Below are positions 23,028-30,011 of a stretch of 30,011 nt of DNA, piece after piece (the stretch's first letter is position 1; each line of letters starts with the position of its first letter). The notes beneath the pieces were generated by a model that saw nothing but the letters and a program-made list of their open reading frames with translations, was not told the origin of the DNA and did no database searches. This stretch comes from Sulfidibacterium sp036244975 (lineage in GTDB: Bacteria > Bacteroidota > Bacteroidia > Bacteroidales > F082): assembly GCA_036244975.1 (NCBI GenBank), contig BTTE01000034.1, positions 1-30,011 of the forward strand, in the 5' to 3' direction. A program made the translations under genes and the position numbers.

Positions 23028-24254
23028 TTATTCATACCGGAGCGCTCTGGCCGGTTCAATACGCATGATGTAAAATGAGGGAATGATGAGCATGAGCAGG
23101 CAAAGAAAAAAAGTACCGGTATTAAGCAGCAGAAAATTGGAAACGGACAGTTCGACAGGGACATAGGAGACGTAATAACTGACGGGGTTAAGGCGGAACA
23201 TGTGGAAATAATACTGGACGAAATAAAAAAGCAGGCCGAGGAGGTTGCCCCAGAACATTCCGCGTCCAATGATATAGGCGGCTTTGTAAAGGAAAATTTT
23301 CTGTATCGTGCGGTTGCCTGTGCCGAGGGTTTTCAGCAGACCAACCATGCCGGTGCGCTCGATGATGAGAATAAACAGCGTGGAAACCATGGTAACGCCT
23401 GCCACAAGTATCATTAGTACCAAAATGACGACCACGTTGGTGTTGAGCAGGTTGAGCCAGTTGAAAATTTCGGGATAGTTGTCGTAAATCGTGTTGATAT
23501 TCAGGTTGTAAGGAATGCTTTTGTAAATACCCAGCGCTATGGTTTTCAGCTTTTTGAAATCGCGAACCTGTAGCTCCACGCTGCCTACCTGGTCGGGTTT
23601 CCAGCCATTGAGCCGTTGAATCTGCCGGAGATCGCCAATGAGAAAACGATTATCAAATTCTCCGATACCGGTGTTGTAAATGCCGCTAATGGTGAGTTTA
23701 CGGCCAAGTGCCGCCGTAGCATCTTGACCAATGAACCAAATGCGAACAGCGTCGCCCACTTTTAGTTGCAACTTCCGGGCAAGTTTTTGGGAAATCAATA
23801 CCTGGCGGCTGGCACCGGCGGTTTTGAAATCAGGTAAATGTCCTGCCGCAAGGTTCTTTTTCAAAAAACTCCAGTCGTAGTTTTGCCCGACACCTTTCAG
23901 GATAATGCCCTGAATCTGGTTCCTGGTTTTTAGCACGCCGCCTTTTTGGGCGGTGTATTGGATATGCGTGATTTCGGGATTGGTGCGGAGTGCTTTTAGA
24001 AACTTTGTGCCGAGGGTCACAGGACTCTCTTCGAGTGATTCGTTGTTGGTGAAAGCCACCACCCGCAGTGGCGCGGAGAAACCTACGACCTTGTTGCTGA
24101 TAGAGCTTTTAAAGCCAATGACTATGGCCACCGAAATAATCATCAGTGCCAACCCCAGCGCAATGCTGATAACGGCAATACGAATAATCGGACGCGCGTA
24201 TGCTTCCGTGCGGCCGGGGGCAATGTGTTTGGCAATGAAATAGGCAACGTTCAA
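23028..24254 (-). CDS. LolC/LolE-type ABC transporter permease (FtsX/MacB fold)
   Basis: 408 residues: an N-terminal helix (about 25-48, IAVISIALGLALMIISVAIV), a periplasmic MacB-core domain (about 50-265) and three helices at the C-terminus (about 273-297, 320-345, 368-392), followed by the conserved ending PSFYIMRIEPARALRYE. It matches the lipoprotein-releasing permease family, which extracts lipoproteins from the inner membrane. No partner ATPase is encoded here. The start is a TTG at 24254: homologues begin MNxAYFIAK and this protein reads (M)NVAYFIAKHIAPGR from that codon, with no ATG until residue 38. It is divergent from the NamZ gene and stops 87 bases before the clpS start. Confidence 0.9.
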   Translation of the reverse strand: MNVAYFIAKHIAPGRTEAYARPIIRIAVISIALGLALMIISVAIVIGFKSSISNKVVGFSAPLRVVAFTNNESLEESPVTLGTKFLKALRTNPEITHIQYTAQKGGVLKTRNQIQGIILKGVGQNYDWSFLKKNLAAGHLPDFKTAGASRQVLISQKLARKLQLKVGDAVRIWFIGQDATAALGRKLTISGIYNTGIGEFDNRFLIGDLRQIQRLNGWKPDQVGSVELQVRDFKKLKTIALGIYKSIPYNLNINTIYDNYPEIFNWLNLLNTNVVVILVLMILVAGVTMVSTLFILIIERTGMVGLLKTLGTGNRTIQKIFLYKAAYIIGRGMFWGNLLGLLFYFVQYYFHMFRLNPVSYYVSYVPVELSVSNFLLLNTGTFFLCLLMLIIPSFYIMRIEPARALRYE

Positions 24255-24338
24255 AACTGATTTTTTTACAAAATTATCATTTCCTGCTTTAAAACGGCAG
24301 GCTTTTGTATTTTTACCTTTTTAAATCACGGCTTTTAT

Positions 24339-25529
24339 ATGAGAATACGTATTTTGTTTTTTGTCTTGTTTCTTTTTTCCGGAGGAGTGAGCTTAGCGCA
24401 AAACCGGCTACCGGTGCTGACGAATTACAACCAGATTGTTACCGGCGACGAGCAGACGTCTGTTTATTTTCCTTTGTTACGGGGGAAACGGGTAGCGGTG
24501 GTAGCCAATCAGAGTTCCATTATCGGAAAAACTCATCTCGTGGACAGCCTTCTGTCCTCCGGCATCCGGGTAGTGCGGATTTTCAGTCCGGAACACGGTT
24601 TCAGAGGCAACAAAGGAGCCGGTGAAAAGGTGAAAAACGGCTTGGATGCCCAAACCGGTTTGCCCGTAATTTCCCTTTACGGAAAACATAAAAAACCTAC
24701 CCGCGAAGACTTGCGAGATGTGGATGTGGTGCTGTTTGACTTACAGGATGTGGGCGTGCGGTTTTATACCTATATCTCCACCATGACGCTGGTTATGGAA
24801 GCCTCCGCAGAGAATCATATCCCGTTGATCATTCTTGACCGTCCCAATCCAAACGGTTTTTACGTGGACGGCCCGGTGCTGAAACCCGGATTCACCTCTT
24901 TTGTAGGAATGCATCCCGTTCCGGTGGTTTACGGGATGACCCTCGGCGAATACGCCCGGATGGTCAACGGCGAACACTGGCTGAAAAACGGCCTGACCAG
25001 TGATTTGACGGTTATTCCGTTGAAACATTACACCCACAATATGATAGTGAAACTTCCCGTAAAACCTTCTCCCAACCTTCCCAACTGGAAAGCGGTTTAC
25101 CTCTACCCTTCGCTTTGCTTTTTTGAAGGAACCATTGTAAGTGTGGGACGGGGAACCGACAAACCTTTTCAGATTTACGGTTATCCGGGGATGAAAGGTA
25201 ACTATGTCTTTACACCGAGAAGTACTCCAGGCGCCAGCCTGCATCCCAAATTGGAAAACAAAACCAGCCGCGGGGAGGATTTGACCGCTTTCGCGGAAAA
25301 TTACCGGAAAAATCCGCCTCAGCTTCATTTGCAGTGGCTTTTGAAAGCTTATCATGCATTACCGGGAAAGTACACGTTTTTCAATAATTATTTCGATAAA
25401 CTGGCCGGGACGGACCAATTACGCAAACAAATTGAAGCAGGTTTTACCGAAAAACAAATCCGCCAAAGCTGGCAAAAAGATTTAAAGCGATTCCGGAAAA
25501 TCAGGAAAAAGTATTTGCTTTACCGGTGA
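24339..25529 (+). CDS. Exo-beta-N-acetylmuramidase NamZ-like (DUF1343, GH171)
   Basis: 396 residues: a signal peptide (1-20, ending GVSLAQ), a Rossmann-like N-terminal domain (about 45-215) and a C-terminal domain. Signature motifs are VAVVANQSS (about 51-59), FSPEHGFRG (about 82-90), VDVVLFDLQDVGVRFYTYI (about 128-146), LDRPNPNGFYVDGPVL (about 165-180) and FEGTIVSVGRGTDKPFQIYG (about 263-282). DUF1343 proteins include NamZ, which releases MurNAc from the non-reducing end of peptidoglycan fragments, so a periplasmic or secreted role in cell-wall turnover is expected. The candidate catalytic glutamate is that in PEHG. No MurNAc kinase or etherase gene lies nearby. The intergenic gap to the divergent permease is 84 bases. 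Confidence 0.92.
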   Translation: MRIRILFFVLFLFSGGVSLAQNRLPVLTNYNQIVTGDEQTSVYFPLLRGKRVAVVANQSSIIGKTHLVDSLLSSGIRVVRIFSPEHGFRGNKGAGEKVKNGLDAQTGLPVISLYGKHKKPTREDLRDVDVVLFDLQDVGVRFYTYISTMTLVMEASAENHIPLIILDRPNPNGFYVDGPVLKPGFTSFVGMHPVPVVYGMTLGEYARMVNGEHWLKNGLTSDLTVIPLKHYTHNMIVKLPVKPSPNLPNWKAVYLYPSLCFFEGTIVSVGRGTDKPFQIYGYPGMKGNYVFTPRSTPGASLHPKLENKTSRGEDLTAFAENYRKNPPQLHLQWLLKAYHALPGKYTFFNNYFDKLAGTDQLRKQIEAGFTEKQIRQSWQKDLKRFRKIRKKYLLYR

Positions 25530-25558
25530 GATTTTTGTAAAATCTTCTTTCTTTTGGA
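25530..25558 (+). terminator. Weak terminator-like hairpin after namZ-like gene
   Basis: GATTTT (25530-25535) and AAAATC (25539-25544) form a short AT-rich stem with a three-base loop directly after the stop, followed by a pyrimidine-rich tract (TTCTTTCTTTT). The stem is weak, so termination is a guess. Confidence 0.35.
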
Positions 25559-25889
25559 TTCAATACTCCGGTAATACATTAACAATGGACGTTGAAAACT
25601 TTTTCAAAAGTCATTAAACAGAAAAGAAAGAAAGCATCTGTTTTGTTACATGAAAACAAACAAGATGCTTTCAACAAGAGCAAGACTCTTGTGAGTACAA
25701 TAATAGAAAAAATTGGCAAGCAAAATAAGAATGATGCGTTTGCTCTGGGCGCAACAACGGTAACAGACGGCGAGAAGCTATCTAAATCAATTTTTAATAA
25801 GCAGTTTTTTCAATGCTTTATTGCAATCCTCAAATAGTTTTCTGTCCTTTGCACCGCCAAACAAAGTATGTACCAAAAATCTCAGCCTT
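25559..25889. other. Gene-free leader region before mgtE with hairpins
   Basis: An open frame at 25592-25837 (81 codons, TTG start, lysine-rich, no recognisable domain) is probably not a gene: it has no ATG and is preceded by TAA at 25580. Two hairpins are clear. One is GAAAGCATCT (25630-25639) with AGATGCTTTC (25663-25672), extended inside by GTTTT/AAAAC. The other is CAAGAG (25675-25680) with CTCTTG (25686-25691). They may be part of a structured 5' leader of mgtE, but no known magnesium riboswitch fold could be assigned and no perfect -7 box was seen. Confidence 0.4.
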
Positions 25890-27236
25890 ATGATTAATAC
25901 AGAGATTTACCCGGACATCGAACTGATGCTCGATAAAAAAGATTGGGATAGCCTCAAAAGTTCGTGGGCCGAATTAAAGGCGGAAGATATTGCCGAGCTT
26001 TTAAAAAATCTGCATCAAAAGTATGTGGTAGTTGCCTTTCGACTGATTCCAAAAGAGAAGGCTGCCGATGTCTTTGCCGAATTAGACCCCTCGCAGCAGG
26101 AGTTTATCCTTACGCATATTGTGGACAAGCAGATTAAAGAACTTCTCGAAGAGCTTCCTCCTGACGACAGGACTTCTGTTTTTGAAGATCTGCCCGGACA
26201 ACTGACGCAAAAACTTCTGAACCTGCTGCCGGCTGAAGATCGTAAAGAAGCCATGGGTCTGTTGGGCTATCCTGAAAACAGTGTAGGCAGGATTATGACG
26301 CCTGATTATGTGGTGGTTAAACCCGACTGGACAGTAGAGAAAGCAATAAAACACATTAAAAAGATAGGGGAAGACGCTGAAACCATTAACGTGATTTATG
26401 TTGAAGATGACCGCCTGAAACTAATTGACGATATTCCCATTCGCCGGTTTCTCCTTGCTGAGCCGAAACAAATGGTGTCCGATATGATGGACTACAAATT
26501 TGTTTGTATCCACGCACTTGAAGACCAGGAAGAAGCCTACAAAACGATTAAGAAATATGACATGAATGTGTTGCCTGTCGTAGGGGAAGAGGGCGTTCTT
26601 ATCGGGATTGTAACCGTTGATGATATTTTGGATGTGATAGAAGAAGAAACCACCGAGGACTTTCAGAAATCGTCAGCTATTGTCCCCGTGGAGGAAAAAT
26701 ATTATACAGCTACTGCTCTTACTTTATATAAAAAGAGAATCGGCTGGCTGTTTATTCTCCTGCTCACCGACTTTTTTTCTTCCACCATTATTGCTCATTT
26801 TCAGGATTCTCTGAAGGCTGTGATTGCCCTGGCATTTTTTATTCCCATTTTGATTGACAGCGGCGGAAATATTGCCGCACAGTCTTCAACATTGATTATC
26901 AGGGCGTTGGCTACCGGTTCGCTTTCCGGGAAAAAGTGGTTTTCAGTGATGAAGAAAGAGTTGCTGGTGGGGATATTTATTGGGCTTACTCTGGGTATTA
27001 CCCTGTATGTGAGAGGTTTTTTCTGGCGTGGCGGCCCCACTGTCGGGATGGTCGTAGCGATTTCGATGGTTGCCATAACGCTTTGGGCTAACCTGCTGGG
27101 AAGCCTGTTGCCGATTGTCCTTACAAAATTCAAAATGGACCCGGCGGTGATTAGTAGTCCTTTGCTTACCACGGTAATTGATTCAACAGGACTACTCATC
27201 TATTTCACGCTGGCTGATTATATTTTTCACCTGTAA
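25890..27236 (+). CDS. mgtE: Magnesium transporter MgtE
   Basis: 448 residues from ATG at 25890 (the frame is open upstream only to a TTG). The N domain (about 1-120) has the MgtE superhelix with LDPSQQEFILTHIVDKQIKE and LPPDDRTSVFEDLPGQLTQK. The CBS pair follows (about 125-255, with GRIMTPDYVVVKPDWTVEKA and VGEEGVLIGIVTVDDILDVI), then five transmembrane helices with the pore signature IDSGGNIAAQSSTLIIRALATG near residue 330. CBS and N domains gate the channel according to cytosolic Mg2+. The first CBS sheet is unusual (VEDDRLKLIDDIPIRRFLLA) compared with the common GxLxGxVSL form. It sits alone between namZ and an ALDH remnant. Confidence 0.95.
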   Translation: MINTEIYPDIELMLDKKDWDSLKSSWAELKAEDIAELLKNLHQKYVVVAFRLIPKEKAADVFAELDPSQQEFILTHIVDKQIKELLEELPPDDRTSVFEDLPGQLTQKLLNLLPAEDRKEAMGLLGYPENSVGRIMTPDYVVVKPDWTVEKAIKHIKKIGEDAETINVIYVEDDRLKLIDDIPIRRFLLAEPKQMVSDMMDYKFVCIHALEDQEEAYKTIKKYDMNVLPVVGEEGVLIGIVTVDDILDVIEEETTEDFQKSSAIVPVEEKYYTATALTLYKKRIGWLFILLLTDFFSSTIIAHFQDSLKAVIALAFFIPILIDSGGNIAAQSSTLIIRALATGSLSGKKWFSVMKKELLVGIFIGLTLGITLYVRGFFWRGGPTVGMVVAISMVAITLWANLLGSLLPIVLTKFKMDPAVISSPLLTTVIDSTGLLIYFTLADYIFHL

Positions 27237-27244
27237 CCCGAGAG

Positions 27245-27412
27245 TCAGGCTATCCATACCGTTTTTTGGTTGACAAACTCGCGAATGCCCGGATAGGCCA
27301 GTTCCCGTCCGTAACCCGATCGTTTGGTGCCGCCAAAAGGCAATCGCGGGTCTGATTTGGTCATTCCATTGATGAAAACCGCTCCCGTATAAGGATTTAT
27401 ACTTTGAATCAT
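27245..27412 (-). pseudogene. Internally deleted NAD(P)-dependent succinate-semialdehyde dehydrogenase-type ALDH remnant
   Basis: A 55-codon frame from ATG at 27412 to TGA at 27245. Its first ten residues, MIQSINPYTG, match the N-terminus of succinate-semialdehyde dehydrogenases. Directly joined to them are AVFINGMTKSDPRLPFGG and TKRSGYGRELAYPGIREFVNQKTVWIA, the C-terminus. A complete enzyme has about 455 residues; the whole NAD-binding and catalytic core with Cys and Glu is absent. The frame and the natural stop are preserved, so this looks like one clean in-frame internal deletion of about 1.2 kb. The product cannot be an active dehydrogenase. A sequencing or assembly collapse is possible. 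Confidence 0.75.
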
Positions 27413-27462
27413 GACGTTAATTTTTCTCTCAAATTGAGAAAAATCCTGTTGTTGTGCCACCA

Positions 27463-27493
27463 TTTTTTTCAAAATGATAAAGCCGTATCTTTG
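27463..27493 (+). promoter_or_regulatory. Promoter of rlmD
   Basis: TATCTTTG (27486-27493), a perfect -7 box followed by C, lies 18 bases before the ATG at 27512. A T7 run at 27463-27469, about 19 bases upstream, may serve as the -33 element. It supports the ATG at 27512 rather than the longer open frame. Confidence 0.55.
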
Positions 27494-27511
27494 CCTTCCC
27501 AAAATAAGATT

Positions 27512-28945
27512 ATGGCGAGACGTAAAAGACCGCTTCCATTACTTGAAAATGTGGAGATTATTGATGCAGGTGCAGAAGGAAAAGCCGTTGCCCGTGTGGG
27601 CGAAAAAGTGCTTTTTGTCCCTTTTGCCGCACCAGGCGATGTGGTGGATGTGCAGGTGTATAAGAAAAAACGTCATTTCCTCGAAGGGCGTATTACCGAA
27701 CTGAAAAAGGCTTCCGGATACCGTGTTTCTCCCAAATGTGTCCATTTCGGCCTCTGTGGTGGTTGTAAATGGCAGCATCTCGACTATGCTTATCAAAAAG
27801 CTTTCAAACAAAAACAGGTCAAAGACAGCCTTGACCGCATTGCCAAAGTCCCTTATCCCGGAATCAATGAGATTATCGGAGCGGAAAATATCTACTTCTA
27901 TCGTAACAAGTTAGAATTCACATTTTCTGACAGACGGTGGCTGACAACGCTCGATCCGGTGGCCGCCGAAGGTGAAACGCTGGAAACACGCGGACTGGGT
28001 TTCCATCTGCCGGGAATGTTTGATAAAATTCTGGACATTGAGCAGTGTTACCTCCAAAAAGAACCTTCCAACGACATCAGGCTAACCGTGAAAGCCTTTG
28101 CCATTGAAAAGGATTTCAGCTTCTACAATGCCCGTGAGCAACAAGGATTTCTACGAAATATGATTATCCGTACCTCCACCACCGGCGATTTGATGGTGGT
28201 GATGATTTTCGGGGAGGAAAATGAAGAGGCTATTCAAACGATGATGGGTTTTTTGGCTGAGAAGTTTCCACAGATCACTTCGCTGATGTACGTGGTAAAT
28301 ACCAAGAAAAATGATACTATTTACGATCTGGAAGTGCGGCTTTTTAAAGGGAAAGACCATAACCTGGAAGTGATGCAACCTGCGCGTAAAGACCGGAAAC
28401 CACTCTATTTTAAGGTTGGCCCCAAGTCATTTTATCAGACCAATCCGGAGCAGGCACAAAAACTTTATCAGGCAGCGCACGATTTTGCCGGTTTCAGTGG
28501 CGATGAGCTGGTTTACGATCTTTATACCGGAACAGGAACCATTGCGCTGTTTATCGCCTCCTCAGTAAAAAAGGTTGTAGGCATCGAATCGGTGGAGGAG
28601 GCAGTGGAAGACGCACATAAAAATGCTGCGGAAAACGGTATCGACAACGTAGAATTTCATGCGGGCGACATGATGGCACTTCTGAATGAAGACTTTATTG
28701 CCGGACACGGCGTCCCCGATGTGCTGCTTACCGACCCGCCACGTGCCGGCATGCATCCCAAAGTGATCAAACAAATTTTGCAAACAGCGCCCGAAAAAAT
28801 TATTTATGTCAGCTGTAATCCGGCTACGCAGGCACGCGACATTGCCCTGTTCGACGAGAAATACAGTGTTATGAAAGTACAGCCGGTGGACATGTTTCCG
28901 CAAACCCACCACGTGGAAAATGTGGTGCTTCTTGTAAGAAAATAG
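27512..28945 (+). CDS. rlmD: 23S rRNA (uracil-C5)-methyltransferase RlmD family
   Basis: 477 residues from ATG at 27512; the upstream frame extends to 27404 but runs through the promoter box. An N-terminal TRAM domain (about 7-66) is followed by the Fe-S ligand pattern C76-x5-C82-x2-C85 (CVHFGLCGGCKWQHL), with a fourth Cys in DIEQCYL (about 182). The C-terminal SAM-dependent methyltransferase has YDLYTGTGTIALFIA (motif I), LLTDPPRAGMHPKVI (motif IV) and the catalytic cysteine in YVSCNPATQARDI. RlmD-type enzymes make m5U in 23S rRNA (U1939 in E. coli), but paralogues RlmC/TrmA are similar, so site specificity is inferred from family. It lies alone on the plus strand, 32 bases before the glycerate kinase gene. 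Confidence 0.9.
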   Translation: MARRKRPLPLLENVEIIDAGAEGKAVARVGEKVLFVPFAAPGDVVDVQVYKKKRHFLEGRITELKKASGYRVSPKCVHFGLCGGCKWQHLDYAYQKAFKQKQVKDSLDRIAKVPYPGINEIIGAENIYFYRNKLEFTFSDRRWLTTLDPVAAEGETLETRGLGFHLPGMFDKILDIEQCYLQKEPSNDIRLTVKAFAIEKDFSFYNAREQQGFLRNMIIRTSTTGDLMVVMIFGEENEEAIQTMMGFLAEKFPQITSLMYVVNTKKNDTIYDLEVRLFKGKDHNLEVMQPARKDRKPLYFKVGPKSFYQTNPEQAQKLYQAAHDFAGFSGDELVYDLYTGTGTIALFIASSVKKVVGIESVEEAVEDAHKNAAENGIDNVEFHAGDMMALLNEDFIAGHGVPDVLLTDPPRAGMHPKVIKQILQTAPEKIIYVSCNPATQARDIALFDEKYSVMKVQPVDMFPQTHHVENVVLLVRK

Positions 28946-28959
28946 AATCCGTATTTTTG
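28932..28959 (+). promoter_or_regulatory. Promoter of glycerate kinase gene
   Basis: TATTTTTG (28952-28959) matches TAnnTTTG, with TTG (28932-28934) 17 bases upstream. The -7 box ends 18 bases before the ATG at 28978; the -33 element overlaps the end of rlmD. Confidence 0.55.
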
Positions 28960-28977
28960 GTTTTAAAATAAGTGTAG

Positions 28978-30011
28978 ATGAAAATTATCATAGCCCCTGA
29001 TTCATTCAAAGATGCGCTCTCCGCGAGAGGTGTGGCTGAAGCCATTCGGCAAGGTATCAAAATGGCTTCGCCATCCGATGAAACTGTCGTTTTCCCATTG
29101 GGCGATGGTGGTGAAGGTAGTTCGGAGATTTTGGGAGACCATTTAAAAGCTGAAAAAAAAATTGTAGGGGTTGAAGATGCTTTGGGGCATTCCGTAGAAG
29201 CTTATTATTATTTCTCAAAAGAAAATCGTACTGCGATTATCGAAATGGCACAGGCATCCGGCTTGCAGCAAATTAGCTATGATAAACGAAACTGTATGGA
29301 AGCCTCCTCTTTCGGCACCGGACAGTTGATACGCGATGCCATCCGGTCAGGAGCAGTAAGAATAGTCCTTGCCATTGGCGGAAGTGCTACTAACGATGCC
29401 GGAATGGGTATGGCTACTGCACTCGGGGTAAAATTTTACGATGAAAATAACCGGTTGCTGAAGGGTAAGGGACGCGAGCTTCAACAAGTGCATCACTACG
29501 ATAAAAGCCAATTGCTGTTGCAGAAAGGTATGGCTGTAGATGTGTTGTGCGATGTGGAGAACCCTCTTTTTGGAGAAATGGGTGCAGCCTACGTTTACGC
29601 GCGACAGAAAGGTGCCAGTGATGAAGAAATTGAGTTGCTGGACAAAGGGCTTCGTCATTTTTCATCAATTGTCCGGAAGCAGGAAGAAAGTAATTTTGCG
29701 GAAGTCTTAGGAGCTGGTGCTGCCGGAGGTCTTGGTTTTGGAGCCATGGCCTTTCTAAATGCAAAACTTCACAAAGGCATTGATTTAATGCTGGAGCTGA
29801 CCGGTTTTGACGCACAAATAAAAGGCGCCGATTTCATTATCACAGGCGAAGGTAAAATTGATAACCAGACTATTCATGGAAAATTGATTCAGGGTATTTC
29901 ACAGCATGCCCGGAAACAAAATATTTCAGTCATTGCCCTGTGTGGAGCGTTGGATTCCGATGTGGAGAGTATTCGAAAATTAGGACTGTATGCCGTATTT
30001 TCTATCCAATC
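28978..30011 (+). CDS. Glycerate kinase (GlxK/GarK family), 3' end cut by window edge
   Basis: ATG at 28978, 344 codons visible of about 380 usual for the family. Motifs are IIIAPDSFKDALSARGVAEA (residues 3-22), PLGDGGEGSSE (about 40-50), AIGGSATNDAGMGMATALGV (about 126-145), GAGAAGGLGFGAMAFLNA near 243-260 and GADFIITGEGKIDNQT near 283-298, the last being the conserved DxxxTGEGxxDxQT end. These define the glycerate 2-kinase family that phosphorylates D-glycerate with ATP, feeding it to glycolysis. Gene symbol is withheld because garK and glxK cannot be told apart here. The gene has its own promoter-like boxes and is independent of rlmD. Confidence 0.9.
   Translation, partial: MKIIIAPDSFKDALSARGVAEAIRQGIKMASPSDETVVFPLGDGGEGSSEILGDHLKAEKKIVGVEDALGHSVEAYYYFSKENRTAIIEMAQASGLQQISYDKRNCMEASSFGTGQLIRDAIRSGAVRIVLAIGGSATNDAGMGMATALGVKFYDENNRLLKGKGRELQQVHHYDKSQLLLQKGMAVDVLCDVENPLFGEMGAAYVYARQKGASDEEIELLDKGLRHFSSIVRKQEESNFAEVLGAGAAGGLGFGAMAFLNAKLHKGIDLMLELTGFDAQIKGADFIITGEGKIDNQTIHGKLIQGISQHARKQNISVIALCGALDSDVESIRKLGLYAVFSIQ

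Noticed and set aside
25592..25837. 81-codon open frame on the plus strand before mgtE
   Set aside because: Only a TTG start, no ATG, TAA just upstream, K-rich composition without any recognisable domain, and it overlaps clear hairpins. Treated as leader DNA.

Overview
The window reads as chromosome from a free-living or gut-type Bacteroidetes (Bacteroidales/Marinilabiliales-like; exact genus not determinable). Three things point there: an almost complete Bacteroides aerotolerance (bat) operon, several start regions carrying the Bacteroidetes -7 box TAnnTTTG, and gene content such as ClpS-NfeD-FloA, a DUF1343/NamZ secreted muramidase and a second long RelA/SpoT homologue. Shine-Dalgarno-like motifs are not conspicuous, and several starts are TTG. 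Coding is dense (about 25 intact or edge-cut genes), and no tRNA, rRNA, IS element, prophage or CRISPR array was seen.

Layout. 1-3435 (minus): a 2,4-dienoyl-CoA reductase-type SDR (cut by the left edge), a long-chain acyl-CoA ligase and purine nucleoside phosphorylase. 3581-12069 (minus): the bat operon in the order moxR, DUF58 protein, a membrane-anchored protein of unknown function, batA, batB, batC, batD, batE. It is tightly packed, with gaps of a few bases or 4-base overlaps at many junctions. 12070-12561: a gene-free stretch holding a decayed FG-GAP/VCBS repeat fragment. 12562-16878 (plus): a LeuT-fold sodium symporter with an overlapping 41-residue MetS-like small subunit, a helix-hairpin-helix membrane protein, and a POT-family peptide transporter. 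16937-24254 (minus): rhomboid protease, Tat-exported glycosylasparaginase-family Ntn hydrolase, a RelA/SpoT protein with a degraded hydrolase site, FloA, NfeD, ClpS and a LolC/E-type ABC permease. 24339-30011 (plus): NamZ-like exo-muramidase, MgtE magnesium channel, an internally deleted aldehyde dehydrogenase remnant (minus strand), RlmD rRNA methyltransferase and glycerate kinase (cut by the right edge).

How the parts fit. MoxR (AAA+ ATPase), the VWA proteins (DUF58, BatA, BatB), the TPR proteins (BatC, BatE) and BatD are expected to form an envelope complex whose biochemical role is still poorly defined. ClpS, NfeD and FloA sit 3-4 bases apart and RelA follows 61 bases later, so a shared transcript for proteolysis adaptor, membrane microdomain proteins and alarmone synthesis is plausible. 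The acyl-CoA ligase and dienoyl-CoA reductase overlap by 17 bases and together fit activation and beta-oxidation of unsaturated fatty acids.

I found no convincing undescribed multi-gene system. The observations most worth checking are the RelA-type protein with substituted metal ligands, two clear gene relics (FG-GAP fragment; N-to-C-terminal fused ALDH remnant), the overlooked small transporter subunit, and a few structured intergenic stretches.
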